Assembly: GCF_900142935.1 (NCBI RefSeq)
Contig: NZ_FSRS01000001.1
Location: forward strand, 2,304,001 to 2,368,000
Direction: 5' to 3'
DNA: 64,000 nucleotides
Origin: Rhodovulum sp. ES.010
GTDB lineage: Bacteria > Pseudomonadota > Alphaproteobacteria > Rhodobacterales > Rhodobacteraceae
The notes beneath the pieces were generated by a model, which had not been told where the DNA came from, searched no databases, and saw nothing but the letters and a program-made list of their open reading frames with translations. Shown piece after piece: positions 39,193 through 48,700 of the stretch; within the stretch, counting starts at the first letter, position 1; each line of letters begins with the position of its first letter. The position numbers were made by a program, and so were the translations under genes.

Positions 39193-40580
39193 CCGAGCCG
39201 TTCCTTCCAGCGCGCGATCTGCGCCCGCACCTGGGCGGGCGCGGTACCGCCATAGCTTACACGGCTGGCGACCGAGTTGTGCACCCCCAACACGTCGAAC
39301 ACGTCTTCGCAGATGCCGTCATGCACCAATTGCAAGTCGGCCAGCGTCAGGTCCGGCAGGTCGCAGCCCTTGGCCTCGGCCATCGCGACCAGCCGCCCGG
39401 TGACGTGGTGCGCCTCGCGGAAGGGCAGGCCGAGGTCGCGCACCAGCCAGTCGGCGAGGTCGGTGGCGGTGGAAAACCCGCTGGCGGCGGCGGCCTCCAG
39501 CGCGGGGCGGTTCGCGGCCATGTCCCTGACCATGCCCTCCATCGCGGCGAGCGCCAGCATCAGGTTGTCGGCCGCGTCGAAGACCTGTTCCTTGTCCTCC
39601 TGCATGTCCTTGGAATAGGCCAAGGGCAGGCCCTTCATCACGGTCATCAGCGCCACGTTCGCCCCGAAGATGCGCCCGATCTTGGCGCGGATCAGCTCCG
39701 CCGCGTCGGGGTTCTTCTTCTGCGGCATGATCGAGGAGCCGGTGGAGAAGCGGTCGCTGAGCGCAACGAAGCGGAACTGCGCCGAGGACCAGATCACCAG
39801 CTCTTCGGCGAAGCGCGACAGGTGCATCGCGCAGATCGAGGCGGCCGAGAGGAAGTCCAGCGCGAAATCGCGGTCGCTGACCGCGTCCAGCGAATTCGCG
39901 CAGGGCCGGTCGAAGCCCAGCGCCGCGGCCGTCATCTCGCGGTCGATCGGGAAGGAGGTGCCGGCCAGCGCCGCGGCGCCGAGCGGGCATTCGTTCATCC
40001 GGGCGCGCGCGTCGGCAAACCGGCCCATGTCGCGGCCGAACATCTCGACATAGGCCATCATGTGGTGGCCCCAGGTCACCGGCTGCGCCGTCTGCAGATG
40101 GGTGAAGCCCGGCATCACCCAGTCGGCGCCGACCTCGGCCTGGTCGACCAGCGCGCGGATCAGCGCCTCCAGCCCGGCGATTGCGGCGTCGATCTGGTCG
40201 CGCACCCAGAGCCGGAAATCGGTCGCCACCTGGTCGTTGCGCGAGCGCGCGGTGTGCAGGCGGCCGGCCGGTTCCCCGATGGTCTCCTTCAGCCGCGACT
40301 CGACATTCATGTGGATGTCCTCCAGCGCCGAGGAGAACACGAACTTGCCCGACTCGATTTCTGACAAGACCGTGAGCAGCCCTTCCCGGATCGCCTCGGC
40401 ATCCGTATCGCTAAGGATGCCCGTGGCCGCCAGCATCGCGGCATGGGCCCGCGAACCGGCGATGTCCTGGGCCGCGAGCCGCTGGTCGAACGAGATCGAG
40501 GCGTTGATCGCCTCCATGATCGCGTCCGGCCCGGCGGCGAAGCGCCCGCCCCACATCGCGTTGGATTGGTCCTGGGTCAT
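39189..40580 (-). CDS. argH: Argininosuccinate lyase
   Basis: 463 residues. [21 protein letters not shown], the conserved [32 protein letters not shown] (general base region) and signature [15 protein letters not shown]. It cleaves argininosuccinate to arginine and fumarate. The ATG at 40580 was chosen by homology; the frame runs open to 41207 but inside the oppositely oriented TlpA gene. Its start is only 24 bases from that of tlpA. Confidence 0.95.
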   Translation of the reverse strand: MTQDQSNAMWGGRFAAGPDAIMEAINASISFDQRLAAQDIAGSRAHAAMLAATGILSDTDAEAIREGLLTVLSEIESGKFVFSSALEDIHMNVESRLKETIGEPAGRLHTARSRNDQVATDFRLWVRDQIDAAIAGLEALIRALVDQAEVGADWVMPGFTHLQTAQPVTWGHHMMAYVEMFGRDMGRFADARARMNECPLGAAALAGTSFPIDREMTAAALGFDRPCANSLDAVSDRDFALDFLSAASICAMHLSRFAEELVIWSSAQFRFVALSDRFSTGSSIMPQKKNPDAAELIRAKIGRIFGANVALMTVMKGLPLAYSKDMQEDKEQVFDAADNLMLALAAMEGMVRDMAANRPALEAAAASGFSTATDLADWLVRDLGLPFREAHHVTGRLVAMAEAKGCDLPDLTLADLQLVHDGICEDVFDVLGVHNSVASRVSYGGTAPAQVRAQIARWKERLG

Positions 40581-40604
40581 GGGAAAGGCCCTTCGGAGGA
40601 ATAC

Positions 40605-41162
40605 ATGTCGTTGATCAGGTCGCTCGTGCTCTACACGGCCCTCGCGCTCGGTGCAAACGCCGCTCTTGCCGGCACGGCGGCGCTGGAGGCGCTGCGCGAG
40701 GGCGGCATGAAGAAGCTGAACTTCCACGCCGCGGCGCGCCCCGTGCCCGAGGCCGTTCTGATCGACGCGACGGGCGCCGAACGGGACCTGTCGGACTATC
40801 GCGGCCAGTGGGTGGTGCTGAATTTCTGGGCCACCTGGTGCGCGCCCTGCCGGCACGAACTCCCCGCGCTCGACCGGCTGCAGGCCGAGTTGGGCGGCGA
40901 CAGCTTCGCCGTGGTCACCGTGGCGACCGGACGCAACTCGCCGCAGGGCATCGACCGGCTGTTTTCCGAGCTTGAAATCCGGCATCTTCCGAAATGGCAG
41001 GACAAGGACTCCGCGCTCGCCCGGCAGATGGCGGTGATGGGCCTGCCGGTAACCGTGATCCTCGACCCCGAGGGGCGCGAGATCGCGCGCATGCAGGGCG
41101 ACGCGGAATGGGACAGCGACAGCGCCAAGGCGATCGTGGCGGCGCTGTTGGACGGGACATGA
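40605..41162 (+). CDS. TlpA-family periplasmic thioredoxin
   Basis: 185 residues. N-terminal signal/anchor (about 1-22, [17 protein letters not shown]), then a thioredoxin fold with [18 protein letters not shown] (Cys79, Cys82) and the cis-Pro region [10 protein letters not shown]. TlpA proteins reduce periplasmic disulfides, for example in cytochrome maturation or copper delivery. GGAGGA precedes the ATG. The stop overlaps the CIA30 gene start (ATGA), so they are coupled. Confidence 0.9.
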   Translation: MSLIRSLVLYTALALGANAALAGTAALEALREGGMKKLNFHAAARPVPEAVLIDATGAERDLSDYRGQWVVLNFWATWCAPCRHELPALDRLQAELGGDSFAVVTVATGRNSPQGIDRLFSELEIRHLPKWQDKDSALARQMAVMGLPVTVILDPEGREIARMQGDAEWDSDSAKAIVAALLDGT

Positions 41163-41692
41163 GGCGGCTGGCGGCGGCGTTCGCGCTGGCGCTCGCGCTG
41201 CCCGCAATGGCGGCCGGAGCGATGGAACCGATCACCAAGAAGACCGCGCGCGACTGGTCTTTCCTGAGCGACCAGGTGATGGGCGGCGTGTCCGACGGCC
41301 GCGCCGCCTATGCCGAGGAGGGCGAGACGGGCTTCCTGCGCCTCACCGGCGATGTCAGCACCGAGAATCGCGGCGGGTTCCTGCAGATGCGGCGCGATAT
41401 CGACCCGCCCGAGGGGGCCGAGGGACTCGTTCTGAAGGTGCGCGGCAACGGCGAGCGCTATTACGTGCACCTGCGCACGCGGGGCCTGAAGATGCCCTGG
41501 CAGTTCTACCAGGCGCCGTTCGAGACCTCGGCCGACTGGCGCGAGGTCCGCATCCCGTTTTCGGCCTTCGCGCCGAAAGGCGGGTTCCAGCGTGCCACCC
41601 TGCGCCCCGGCACCGTCGAAAGCCTCGGCATCGCCGCCTATGGCCGCGACCATGTTGCGGATGTGTCCGTGGCCGGGGTCGGCTTCTACTGA
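41159..41692 (+). CDS. Exported CIA30-domain protein
   Basis: 177 residues. Signal peptide [20 protein letters not shown], then a CIA30 (NADH:ubiquinone oxidoreductase intermediate-associated 30) beta-sandwich: [62 protein letters not shown]. In mitochondria CIA30 assists complex I assembly in the matrix; here the signal peptide and the coupled TlpA gene point to the periplasm, so another role is likely. It overlaps the convergent tag gene by 7 bases. Confidence 0.85.
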   Translation: MRRLAAAFALALALPAMAAGAMEPITKKTARDWSFLSDQVMGGVSDGRAAYAEEGETGFLRLTGDVSTENRGGFLQMRRDIDPPEGAEGLVLKVRGNGERYYVHLRTRGLKMPWQFYQAPFETSADWREVRIPFSAFAPKGGFQRATLRPGTVESLGIAAYGRDHVADVSVAGVGFY

Positions 41693-42258
41693 CCGAGCTC
41701 CGCCACCTGCGCATGGCGCGGGCAGGTCACGAGATGGTCGTTCACCATCCCCACCGCCTGCATGAAGGCATAGGTGATGGTCGGGCCGCAGAACCGGAAG
41801 CCGTGGCCGCGCAAGTCCTTCGACACGCGGCGCGAAAGCGGCGTCTCGGCGGGCACCTCGTCGAGCGTGGCGAAGCGGTTCTGCACCGGGCGGCCGTCGA
41901 CATAGCGCCACAGGAGGTCCGAAAACCCCTCGCGCGATTCGATCTCGAGCCAGGCGCGGGCGTTGCCGATGGTGGCCTCGATCTTGCCGCGATGGCGCAC
42001 GATTCCGGGGTCGGCCAGCAACCGCGCGACCTCGGCCTCGCCCCAGCCCGCGATCACCTCCGGCTCGAAGCCCGCGAAGGCCGCGCGGAACGCCGCGCGC
42101 TTTCTGAGAATCGTGATCCAGCTCAGGCCCGCCTGGAATCCGTCGAGAATCAGCTTCTCGAACAACGCCCTCCCGTCGCGCTCGGGCATGCCCCATTCGG
42201 TATCGTGATACGCGACATAAAGCGGATCCGTTCCGCACCAGCCGCACCGCTCTCCCAT
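41686..42258 (-). CDS. tag: DNA-3-methyladenine glycosylase I
   Basis: 190 residues. RCGWCGTDPLYVAYHDTEWG (zinc Cys and substrate-binding aromatics), LDGFQAGLSWITILRKRAAFR (helix-hairpin-helix region), and C-terminal zinc ligands near HLVTCPRH. It excises 3-methyladenine in base-excision repair. Full length for the family. Confidence 0.95.
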   Translation of the reverse strand: MGERCGWCGTDPLYVAYHDTEWGMPERDGRALFEKLILDGFQAGLSWITILRKRAAFRAAFAGFEPEVIAGWGEAEVARLLADPGIVRHRGKIEATIGNARAWLEIESREGFSDLLWRYVDGRPVQNRFATLDEVPAETPLSRRVSKDLRGHGFRFCGPTITYAFMQAVGMVNDHLVTCPRHAQVAELGQ

Positions 42259-42389
42259 CGAAATCTCCTTGAAACACGGGCCATTGGCCCCGAAGCCCCA
42301 AGTTATGACGAATTGGAACTAAATACGAACATTCATTCCGCTTTAACCGCAGGAGGCCCATCAGGGTCGGGCCGAAGCGGAGGGACAGC

Positions 42390-43229
42390 ATGCCGAGCGC
42401 CAAGATCGAACCGAATCTCACCGTCGAAACGGGCCAGGACAGCCCGCTTTCCGCGGCCATCACGCAGCGCGACCGCGACATCATGCAGACGGTGCAAAGC
42501 GCGATCAGGCGGCGCGAAGTGCTCTTGGCGTTTCAGCCCGTCGTGCAGGCCGTCGAACACGGCCAGACCGCCTTTTACGAGGGGCTGATCCGGGTGATCG
42601 ACGAGTCCGGCCGGGTGATTCCCGCGCGCGACTTCATCGACACGATCGAAACCACCGAACTCGGCCGGATGATGGACTGCCTCTCGCTGGAAATGGGCCT
42701 GATCGCGCTCGCCGAGGCCCCCGATCTCCGGCTCGCGGTCAACATGTCCGCCCGCTCCATCGGCTATCCGCGCTGGAAGAAGATCCTCGACCAGGGCCTT
42801 GCGCGCGACGACACCATCGCCGAGCGGCTGATCCTCGAGATCACGGAAAGCTCGGCCATGGTCATGCCCGACCTCGTCACCGTGTTCATGCGCGACCTGC
42901 AATCGCGCGGCATCGCCTTCGCGCTGGACGATTTCGGCGCGGGCTACACCGCGTTCCGCTACCTGCGCGAGTTCTACTTCGACATCCTCAAGATCGACGG
43001 CCAGTTCATCCGCGGCATCGCCGACAATCCCGACAACCAGGTGCTGGCCTCGGCGCTGATCGCCATCGCCCAGCATTTCGACATGTTCACCGTGGCCGAG
43101 AACGTCGAGACCGCGCGCGACGCCGCCTGGCTGGCGGCCTCGGGAATCGACTGCATGCAGGGCTTCGCCTTCGGCGCGCCCTCGCTGGTGCCGCCCTGGC
43201 GCGAGGGCCGCGAGAAGCGCCGCGCCTGA
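42390..43229 (+). CDS. Stand-alone EAL-domain protein (c-di-GMP phosphodiesterase)
   Basis: 279 residues, EAL domain without GGDEF or membrane helix. E64 is in YEGLIRV (EGL in place of EAL), N118 in NMSARS, E150 in ILEITES, DDFGAGY at 180-186, K201 in ILKIDGQF and E237 in AENVET. The catalytic glutamates, Asn, Asp pair and Lys are all kept, so the enzyme is probably active in cutting c-di-GMP. The N-terminal 30 residues are unstructured. Neighbours give no clue to the process. Confidence 0.88.
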   Translation: MPSAKIEPNLTVETGQDSPLSAAITQRDRDIMQTVQSAIRRREVLLAFQPVVQAVEHGQTAFYEGLIRVIDESGRVIPARDFIDTIETTELGRMMDCLSLEMGLIALAEAPDLRLAVNMSARSIGYPRWKKILDQGLARDDTIAERLILEITESSAMVMPDLVTVFMRDLQSRGIAFALDDFGAGYTAFRYLREFYFDILKIDGQFIRGIADNPDNQVLASALIAIAQHFDMFTVAENVETARDAAWLAASGIDCMQGFAFGAPSLVPPWREGREKRRA

Positions 43230-43381
43230 CACCGCGCCACGGCGCCGCGGCGGGGCGGCAAGCCATTGCCGACACGTTCTCTTTGCCGCCTGCCTTCCCC
43301 CCATGAGGGGGTGCCTTTCCGCGTCCGCATCCCCTATAGTCCGCCGCGATACGCCACCTGAGGGGGAAAGGACCAGAACCC

Positions 43382-44557
43382 ATGACCAACGTCGTCATCG
43401 TCTCGGCCGCGCGCACGCCGGTCGGCAGCTTCAACGGCGCCTTCGCCACCGTGCCGGCCCACGACCTGGGCCGCGTGATGCTCGAAGCGCTGGTGGAGCG
43501 CGCCGGCATCGACACGTCCGAGGTGTCCGAGACCATTCTGGGCCAGGTGCTGACCGGCGGCCAGGGCCAGAACCCGGCGCGCCAGGCGCATATCAATGCC
43601 GGCCTGCCCATCGAATCGGCCGCCTGGGGCATCAACCAGGTCTGCGGCTCGGGCCTGCGGGCGGTGGCGCTGGCGGCGCAGCACATCCAGCTGGGCGACG
43701 CGCAGATCGTGGCCGCGGGCGGGCAGGAGAACATGACGATGAGCCCGCATGTCGCCAACCTGCGCGCCGGCCACAAGATGGGCGACATGAAGTTCATCGA
43801 CTCGATGATCAAGGACGGGCTGTGGGACGCCTTCAACGGCTATCACATGGGCCAGACCGCCGAGAACGTCGCCGAGAAGTGGCAGATCAGCCGCGAGCAG
43901 CAGGACGCGTTCGCGCTGGCCAGCCAGAACAAGGCCGAGGCCGCGCAGAAGGCGGGCAGGTTCAAGGACGAGATCGTGCCGGTGACCATCACCCATCGCA
44001 AGGGCGAGACGATCGTCGAGGACGACGAATACATCCGCCACGGCGCCACCATCGAGAACATGCAGAAGCTGCGCCCCGCCTTCGCCAAGGACGGCTCGGT
44101 CACCGCGGGCAACGCGTCGGGCATCAATGACGGCGCGGCCGGCGTGCTGGCGATGAGCGCGGAAGAGGCCGAGAAGCGCGGGCTGGAACCGCTGGCGCGC
44201 ATCGTCTCCTACGCGACCGCGGGGCTCGACCCGTCGATCATGGGCACCGGTCCGATCCCGGCCTCGCGCCGCGCCCTGGAGAAAGCCGGCTGGAAACCCG
44301 AGGACCTGGACCTCGTCGAGGCGAACGAGGCCTTCGCCGCCCAGGCCTGCGCGGTCAACAAGGACATGGGCTGGGACCCCGAGATCGTGAACGTGAACGG
44401 CGGCGCCATCGCCATCGGCCACCCGATCGGGGCCTCGGGCGCGCGCGTGCTCAACACGCTCCTGTTCGAGATGAAGCGCCGCGACGCCAAGAAGGGGCTC
44501 GCGACGCTGTGCATCGGCGGCGGCATGGGCGTCGCGATGTGCGTCGAACGGCCCTGA
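43382..44557 (+). CDS. phaA: Acetyl-CoA C-acetyltransferase
   Basis: 391 residues, thiolase. Nucleophile Cys in [22 protein letters not shown], the His in [18 protein letters not shown] and the second Cys in [16 protein letters not shown]. It condenses two acetyl-CoA, the first step to poly-3-hydroxybutyrate. GGGGGAAAGG precedes the ATG. phaB follows but is separated by a strong terminator-like hairpin. Confidence 0.94.
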   Translation: MTNVVIVSAARTPVGSFNGAFATVPAHDLGRVMLEALVERAGIDTSEVSETILGQVLTGGQGQNPARQAHINAGLPIESAAWGINQVCGSGLRAVALAAQHIQLGDAQIVAAGGQENMTMSPHVANLRAGHKMGDMKFIDSMIKDGLWDAFNGYHMGQTAENVAEKWQISREQQDAFALASQNKAEAAQKAGRFKDEIVPVTITHRKGETIVEDDEYIRHGATIENMQKLRPAFAKDGSVTAGNASGINDGAAGVLAMSAEEAEKRGLEPLARIVSYATAGLDPSIMGTGPIPASRRALEKAGWKPEDLDLVEANEAFAAQACAVNKDMGWDPEIVNVNGGAIAIGHPIGASGARVLNTLLFEMKRRDAKKGLATLCIGGGMGVAMCVERP

Positions 44558-44575
44558 CGCCGGGCACGACGGAAC

Positions 44576-44600
44576 GGGCGCGCAATATTGTTGCGCGCCC
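44576..44600 (+). terminator. Rho-independent terminator between phaA and phaB
   Basis: Perfect 10-bp stem GGGCGCGCAA / TTGCGCGCCC (44576-44585, 44591-44600), loop TATTG, followed by TCTTCATTTT. It begins 19 bases past the phaA stop and ends 56 bases before phaB. It should stop or attenuate read-through, giving phaA and phaB different levels. Confidence 0.8.
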
Positions 44601-44655
44601 TCTTCATTTTCCGTAACACCATGTCCGACACACCGGCACCCATTCTGGAGGAATC

Positions 44656-45378
44656 ATGGCAAGAGTTGCACTCGTCACCGGCGGCACCCGTGGCATCGGC
44701 GCGGCGATCTCGAAGGCGCTGAAGGACGCGGGCTATTCGGTCGCCGCGACCTATGGCGGCAATGACGAAGCCGCGAAGAAGTTCACCGACGAAACCGGCA
44801 TCCCCACCTTCAAGTGGAATGCCGCCGACTACGATGCCTCCAAGGCCGGAATCGAGAAGGTCGAGGCCGAGCTGGGCCCCATCGACGTGGTGGTCGCCAA
44901 CGCGGGCATCACCCGCGACGCGCCGTTCCACAAGATGACGCCGGAGCAGTGGAAAGAGGTGATCGACACCAACCTGACCGGCGTGTTCAACACCATTCAC
45001 CCGGTCTGGCCCGGCATGCGCGAGCGCAAGTTCGGCCGGGTCATCGTGATCTCGTCGATCAACGGGCAGAAGGGCCAGTTCGCGCAGGTCAACTATGCCG
45101 CGACCAAGGCGGGCGATCTGGGCATCGTCAAGTCGCTGGCGCAGGAGGGCGCGCGTTTCGGGATCACCGCGAACGCGATCTGCCCGGGCTATATCGCGAC
45201 CGAAATGGTGATGGCGGTGCCGGAAAAGGTGCGCGAGGCGATCATCGGGATGATCCCGGCCGGCCGCCTCGGCGAGCCCGAGGAGATCGCGCGCTGCGTC
45301 ACCTTCCTCGCCTCGGACGAGTCGGAGTTCATCAACGGCTCGACCATCTCGGCCAACGGCGGGCAGTTCTTCGTCTGA
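44656..45378 (+). CDS. phaB: Acetoacetyl-CoA reductase
   Basis: 240 residues, short-chain dehydrogenase. VTGGTRGIGAAISKAL (NADPH), NAG in VVANAGITRD, Ser in VISSINGQKGQFAQ, YAATKAG for the catalytic Tyr and Lys. It reduces acetoacetyl-CoA to (R)-3-hydroxybutyryl-CoA for PHB. GGAGGAATC stands before the ATG at 44656. A terminator follows at about 45429. Confidence 0.93.
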   Translation: MARVALVTGGTRGIGAAISKALKDAGYSVAATYGGNDEAAKKFTDETGIPTFKWNAADYDASKAGIEKVEAELGPIDVVVANAGITRDAPFHKMTPEQWKEVIDTNLTGVFNTIHPVWPGMRERKFGRVIVISSINGQKGQFAQVNYAATKAGDLGIVKSLAQEGARFGITANAICPGYIATEMVMAVPEKVREAIIGMIPAGRLGEPEEIARCVTFLASDESEFINGSTISANGGQFFV

Positions 45379-45389
45379 GGCGCCGTGCG

Positions 45390-45427
45390 CCGCCGGCCTC
45401 CGGCGGGGATATTTGAAGCCAGAAGAA
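45390..45427 (+). repeat. Intergenic stem-loop sequence common in Rhodobacteraceae
   Basis: CCGCCGG-CCT-CCGGCGG hairpin (45390-45406) followed by GGATATTTGAAGCCAGAAGAA. I recognise this unit (GCCTCCGGCGGGGATATTT...CAGAAGAA) as a frequent intergenic element of Rhodobacteraceae; the recognition is from memory. Only this copy was noticed here. It lies just after phaB and before a terminator. Confidence 0.6.
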
Positions 45428-45428
45428 G

Positions 45429-45454
45429 GGGGGGAGCGGCGCTCTCCCCTTTTT
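45429..45454 (+). terminator. Terminator after phaB
   Basis: GGGGGGAGC and GCTCTCCCC (45429-45437, 45441-45449) form a 9-bp stem with one G-U pair and a 3-base loop, followed by TTTTT. It stands 50 bases past the phaB stop, immediately after the repeat. Confidence 0.65.
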
Positions 45455-45522
45455 CGTCGGCCCGCGGGTGCACGCGGGGAACGGTCTGGCCGGCCCGCCG
45501 GTCCCGCGTTATGGCTCGGCGC

Positions 45523-46395
45523 ATGTCCCGTAACCGCGCAACCGCCACCGGCTTCGTCGCCGTTCTGCTCTGGGCGCTGCTGGCGCTCTTTACCGTGGGG
45601 TCCGCGCCGGTGCCCCCGTTTCAGCTGAACGCGATATGCTTTGCCATCGGCGGGGCGCTCGGGCTCATCTGGGTGGCGAGGACGGGCGGGGCGCAGGCGC
45701 TTCGCGCCGTGCCGCTGAGGGTCTATCTCTTCGGCACGGCGGGGCTCTTCGGCTATCACGCCTTCTATTTCTCGGCGCTGCGCCTCGCACCGCCGGCCGA
45801 GGCCGGGCTCATCGCCTATATCTGGCCGCTGCTGATCGTGCTGTTCTCGGGGCTTCTGCCCGGCGAACGCCTGGGGGCGGGCCATGTGCTGGGCGCGGTG
45901 ACGAGCTTTGCCGGGGCGGCGCTGATCGTGGCGAAGGGGGGCGCGGGCTTCGACGGCGCGGCCCTGCCGGGCTACGGGTTCGCGGCCCTGTGCGCGCTGA
46001 CCTGGTCGAGCTATTCGGTGCTGTCGCGTCGCCTGGGCGCCACGCCGACCGCCACGGTCGCGGTGTTCTGCCTGGCCAGCGCCGCGCTGTCGCTGCCGTT
46101 CCATCTGGCGTTGGAGGACACGGCCTGGCCGACCGGGCCGATCGGATGGCTCAGCGTTCTGGCGCTCGGTCTGGGGCCCGTCGGGCTGGCGTTCTATGTC
46201 TGGGACATCGGCGTGAAGGGCGGCGACATCCAGCTTCTCGGCGTCGCGAGCTACGCCGCGCCGCTGCTGTCGACGCTTGTCCTTGTCGGGGCGGGCATCG
46301 CTGCGCCGACCCCGACCCTTTTCGCCGCCGCGATCCTGATCACCGGCGGGGCAGCGCTGGCCGCGCGGGCCAGCGCCCGGCTGGCTCAGCCGTGA
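45523..46395 (+). CDS. EamA/DMT-family transporter (YddG-like)
   Basis: 290 residues, about ten helices in two EamA repeats. Opens ATATGFVAVLLWALLALFTV and PPFQLNAICFAIGGALGL, the YddG-type start; WSSYSVLSRR in the second half is typical. Probably exports amino acids or metabolites. An ATG at 45511 is an alternative start; neither has a clear ribosome site. The 3' end overlaps the convergent YdcH gene by 10 bases. Confidence 0.85.
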   Translation: MSRNRATATGFVAVLLWALLALFTVGSAPVPPFQLNAICFAIGGALGLIWVARTGGAQALRAVPLRVYLFGTAGLFGYHAFYFSALRLAPPAEAGLIAYIWPLLIVLFSGLLPGERLGAGHVLGAVTSFAGAALIVAKGGAGFDGAALPGYGFAALCALTWSSYSVLSRRLGATPTATVAVFCLASAALSLPFHLALEDTAWPTGPIGWLSVLALGLGPVGLAFYVWDIGVKGGDIQLLGVASYAAPLLSTLVLVGAGIAAPTPTLFAAAILITGGAALAARASARLAQP

Positions 46396-46553
46396 GACAG
46401 CCGTTCGATCTGTTCCTTGATCCGGAGCTTCTGTTTCTTGAGTTCGGCGATTTGGAGGCCGTCCGCCGCGGGCGTTCGCTGCGCCTCTTCCACCTGTTCC
46501 GAGAGAGCCTGGTGTTTCCTGCGGAGTTCCTGCAGATGCGAACTCAGGTTCAT
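46386..46553 (-). CDS. YdcH/DUF465 family small protein (copy 2)
   Basis: 55 residues, MNLSSHLQELRRKHQALSEQ ... LKKQKLRIKEQIERLSHG. The L+RKH and L+KQKL+IKEQI pattern marks DUF465. GGAGAGGAGC stands 6 bases before the ATG at 46553. It converges with the EamA gene, overlapping by 10 bases. It differs from the 72-residue copy at 29025 in length and termini. Confidence 0.85.
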   Translation of the reverse strand: MNLSSHLQELRRKHQALSEQVEEAQRTPAADGLQIAELKKQKLRIKEQIERLSHG

Positions 46554-46657
46554 GGGAATGCTCCTCTCCTGGTGCCGTTAGGGGAGTTAAGTGCACCACG
46601 AAAACGCCGTCTTGTCACGCCCTTGAAACCGGCGGATTCGCGCTTAACGGGTTCGGG

Positions 46658-47416
46658 TCAGGCCGGCCAGGCCAGTGCGGCGCCCTGTCGCAGAACCGCG
46701 AGGATCGCCGGGGCGTAGCTTTCGCCATCGCGCTCGTGGCGCTCTCCTGCGTGCAAAATCAAGGCATTATGCAACCGGAAGGCGCCTCGCCCGCCCTTGC
46801 GCGCGCGCAGCAGCGCGAGCTTGGGGGAACGCCCCGGCCGCGGTGCAAGCGGCAGAACCTCGATACTACCTAAACGTGCGGACTCGGCCGCCGACAGCAG
46901 TTCGGGCAGGCGTTCGATTCGCTGGATGGCGGTGAGGCGACCGCCGGGCACCAGCCGCCGCGCGGCGATGCCGAACCACAGCGCGAGCGGCGTATCCTCG
47001 CCCAGCGCCCGCTCGCGGCCCGGCTCGGGCGCGCGACTGCCCCGCTCGCGCCGGTGATAGGGCGGGTTGGCGATCACGTGGTCGAAGCTGCGCGCCCTCA
47101 GCGGTGCGGGCAGCGTCGCGAGATCGGCGGTCGTCACCTCGAACGCGATCCCCGTCTCGGCGGCATTGCGGCGGGCCAGCGCGGCGTAGGCCTCTTGCAG
47201 TTCGACGCCCGCCAGGTCCAGCCCCGGCAGGCGGGCGCCGAGGCACAGGCTCGCCACGCCCACCCCGCAGCCCAGTTCCAGCACCGACTGGCCGGGACGC
47301 GCCGGAACGGCGGCCGCCAGGAGCACCGGGTCGATGCCCGCCCGATAGCCTTTCTCGGGCTGCCAGACCGCGAGCCGCCCCCCCAGAAACAGGTCATGCG
47401 TCAGGCCGTCTGCCAC
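46658..47416 (-). CDS. TrmN6-like tRNA1(Val) adenine methyltransferase
   Basis: 252 residues. SAM-binding VLELGCGVGVASLCLGARL, acidic GVELQEAYAALARRNA and catalytic motif HVIANPPYHRRERG. Family members methylate A37 in tRNA-Val; the QPEKGYRAGIDPVLLAAAV start is characteristic (GxRxGxDxxLLAA). It follows the DUF2007 gene by 2 bases, in one operon. Confidence 0.88.
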   Translation of the reverse strand: MADGLTHDLFLGGRLAVWQPEKGYRAGIDPVLLAAAVPARPGQSVLELGCGVGVASLCLGARLPGLDLAGVELQEAYAALARRNAAETGIAFEVTTADLATLPAPLRARSFDHVIANPPYHRRERGSRAPEPGRERALGEDTPLALWFGIAARRLVPGGRLTAIQRIERLPELLSAAESARLGSIEVLPLAPRPGRSPKLALLRARKGGRGAFRLHNALILHAGERHERDGESYAPAILAVLRQGAALAWPA

Positions 47417-47418
47417 GC

Positions 47419-47640
47419 TCAGTCGCCTTCGCTGACCTCGATCCCGTTGTCGCGCAGAACCGCGCGGGCCAGGAACAGGTCCCGGTCCGCCACCATGATC
47501 CGGCGCGGCAATACGCCTATTGATCCTTCCAGCACGCTCATGTGGACATCCATATGAAAGCAGTCTATCTCCTCCCCCTGGAGCAGCGCCGAGACATACG
47601 CTATGAGCGTCGGGTCATTGGTGCGTATCAGTTCTTTCAT
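47419..47640 (-). CDS. DUF2007 domain protein
   Basis: 73 residues. MKELIRTNDPTLIAYVSALL with QGEEIDCFHMDVHMS and the C-terminal RRIMVADRDLFLARAVLRDN is the family span. DUF2007 (a signal-transducing-like small fold) is of unknown function, thought to bind nucleotides or proteins. It is divergent from the polyprenyl synthase gene and leads into the methyltransferase. Confidence 0.85.
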   Translation of the reverse strand: MKELIRTNDPTLIAYVSALLQGEEIDCFHMDVHMSVLEGSIGVLPRRIMVADRDLFLARAVLRDNGIEVSEGD

Positions 47641-47695
47641 GCCAGCGACTTAAGGGCAGAAACTCCCCTTTGTCGAGAAACCTGACGAGGCCGTG

Positions 47696-48700
47696 ATGGG
47701 CTTGGACGACGCAATCAGCAAACCGCATGAGCGTCTGGGTGCGCTGCTTTCGGGAGAGATGGCAGAGGTCGACCGGTTGATCCGCGAGCGGATGCGGTCG
47801 GAATACGCCCCCCGGATCGACGAGGTCGCCGCCCATATCGTGGGCGCGGGCGGCAAGCGGCTGCGGCCGATGCTGACCATCGCGGCGGCGCGGATGTGCG
47901 GCTATGACGGCCCCTATCACGTCTACCTCGCGGCGACGGTGGAGTTCATCCATACCGCCACGCTCTTGCACGACGACGTGGTGGACGAAAGCGGCCAGCG
48001 GCGCGGACGGCCCACCGCGAACCTTCTGTGGGACAACAAGTCCAGCGTTCTGGTGGGCGACTACCTGTTCGCGCGGTCGTTCCAGTTGATGGTGGCGCCG
48101 GGCAATCTGCAGGTGCTGGACATCCTCTCGAACGCCGCCGCGGTGATCGCCGAGGGCGAGGTGCTGCAACTGACCGCGGCGCGCGACCTGAAGACGACCG
48201 AGGAGATCTATCTGAAGGTGGTGCGCGGCAAGACCGCCGCGCTGTTCGCCGCCGCGACCGAGGTGGGCGGCGTGATCGCGGGGATGCCCGAGGAACAGCA
48301 ACGCGCGCTGCATACCTATGGCGACGCGCTGGGGGTGAGCTTCCAGATCGTCGACGACCTGCTGGATGTGGCGGGCGACGCCAAGACGACCGGCAAGAAC
48401 ATCGGCGACGATTTCCGCGAGCGCAAGCTGACGCTGCCGATCATCAAGACCGTGGCCGCCGCCGACGACGACGAGGAGCGCGCCTTCTGGAAGCGGACCA
48501 TCGAGAAGGGCGACCAGCGCGAGGGCGACCTGGAGCACGCGCTGTCGCTGATGGCCGGGCACGGCGCGATCGCGGCGACGCGGGATGACGCGCTGGCCTG
48601 GTCGGCGCGGGCCAAGGAGGCCCTGACCCACCTGCCGGACCACGAGATCCGCGACATGCTGAGCGATCTGGCCGATTACGTGGTGGCGCGGATCAGCTGA
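47696..48700 (+). CDS. ispB: Polyprenyl diphosphate synthase (ubiquinone side chain)
   Basis: 334 residues. First Asp-rich motif [11 protein letters not shown], second [23 protein letters not shown] for the IPP-binding site and [10 protein letters not shown]. The length and motif suit an octa-/decaprenyl synthase making the ubiquinone tail; chain length cannot be read by eye. GTG at 47693 directly precedes ATG 47696, both possible starts. The 3' end overlaps ispE by 8 bases. Confidence 0.92.
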   Translation: MGLDDAISKPHERLGALLSGEMAEVDRLIRERMRSEYAPRIDEVAAHIVGAGGKRLRPMLTIAAARMCGYDGPYHVYLAATVEFIHTATLLHDDVVDESGQRRGRPTANLLWDNKSSVLVGDYLFARSFQLMVAPGNLQVLDILSNAAAVIAEGEVLQLTAARDLKTTEEIYLKVVRGKTAALFAAATEVGGVIAGMPEEQQRALHTYGDALGVSFQIVDDLLDVAGDAKTTGKNIGDDFRERKLTLPIIKTVAAADDDEERAFWKRTIEKGDQREGDLEHALSLMAGHGAIAATRDDALAWSARAKEALTHLPDHEIRDMLSDLADYVVARIS

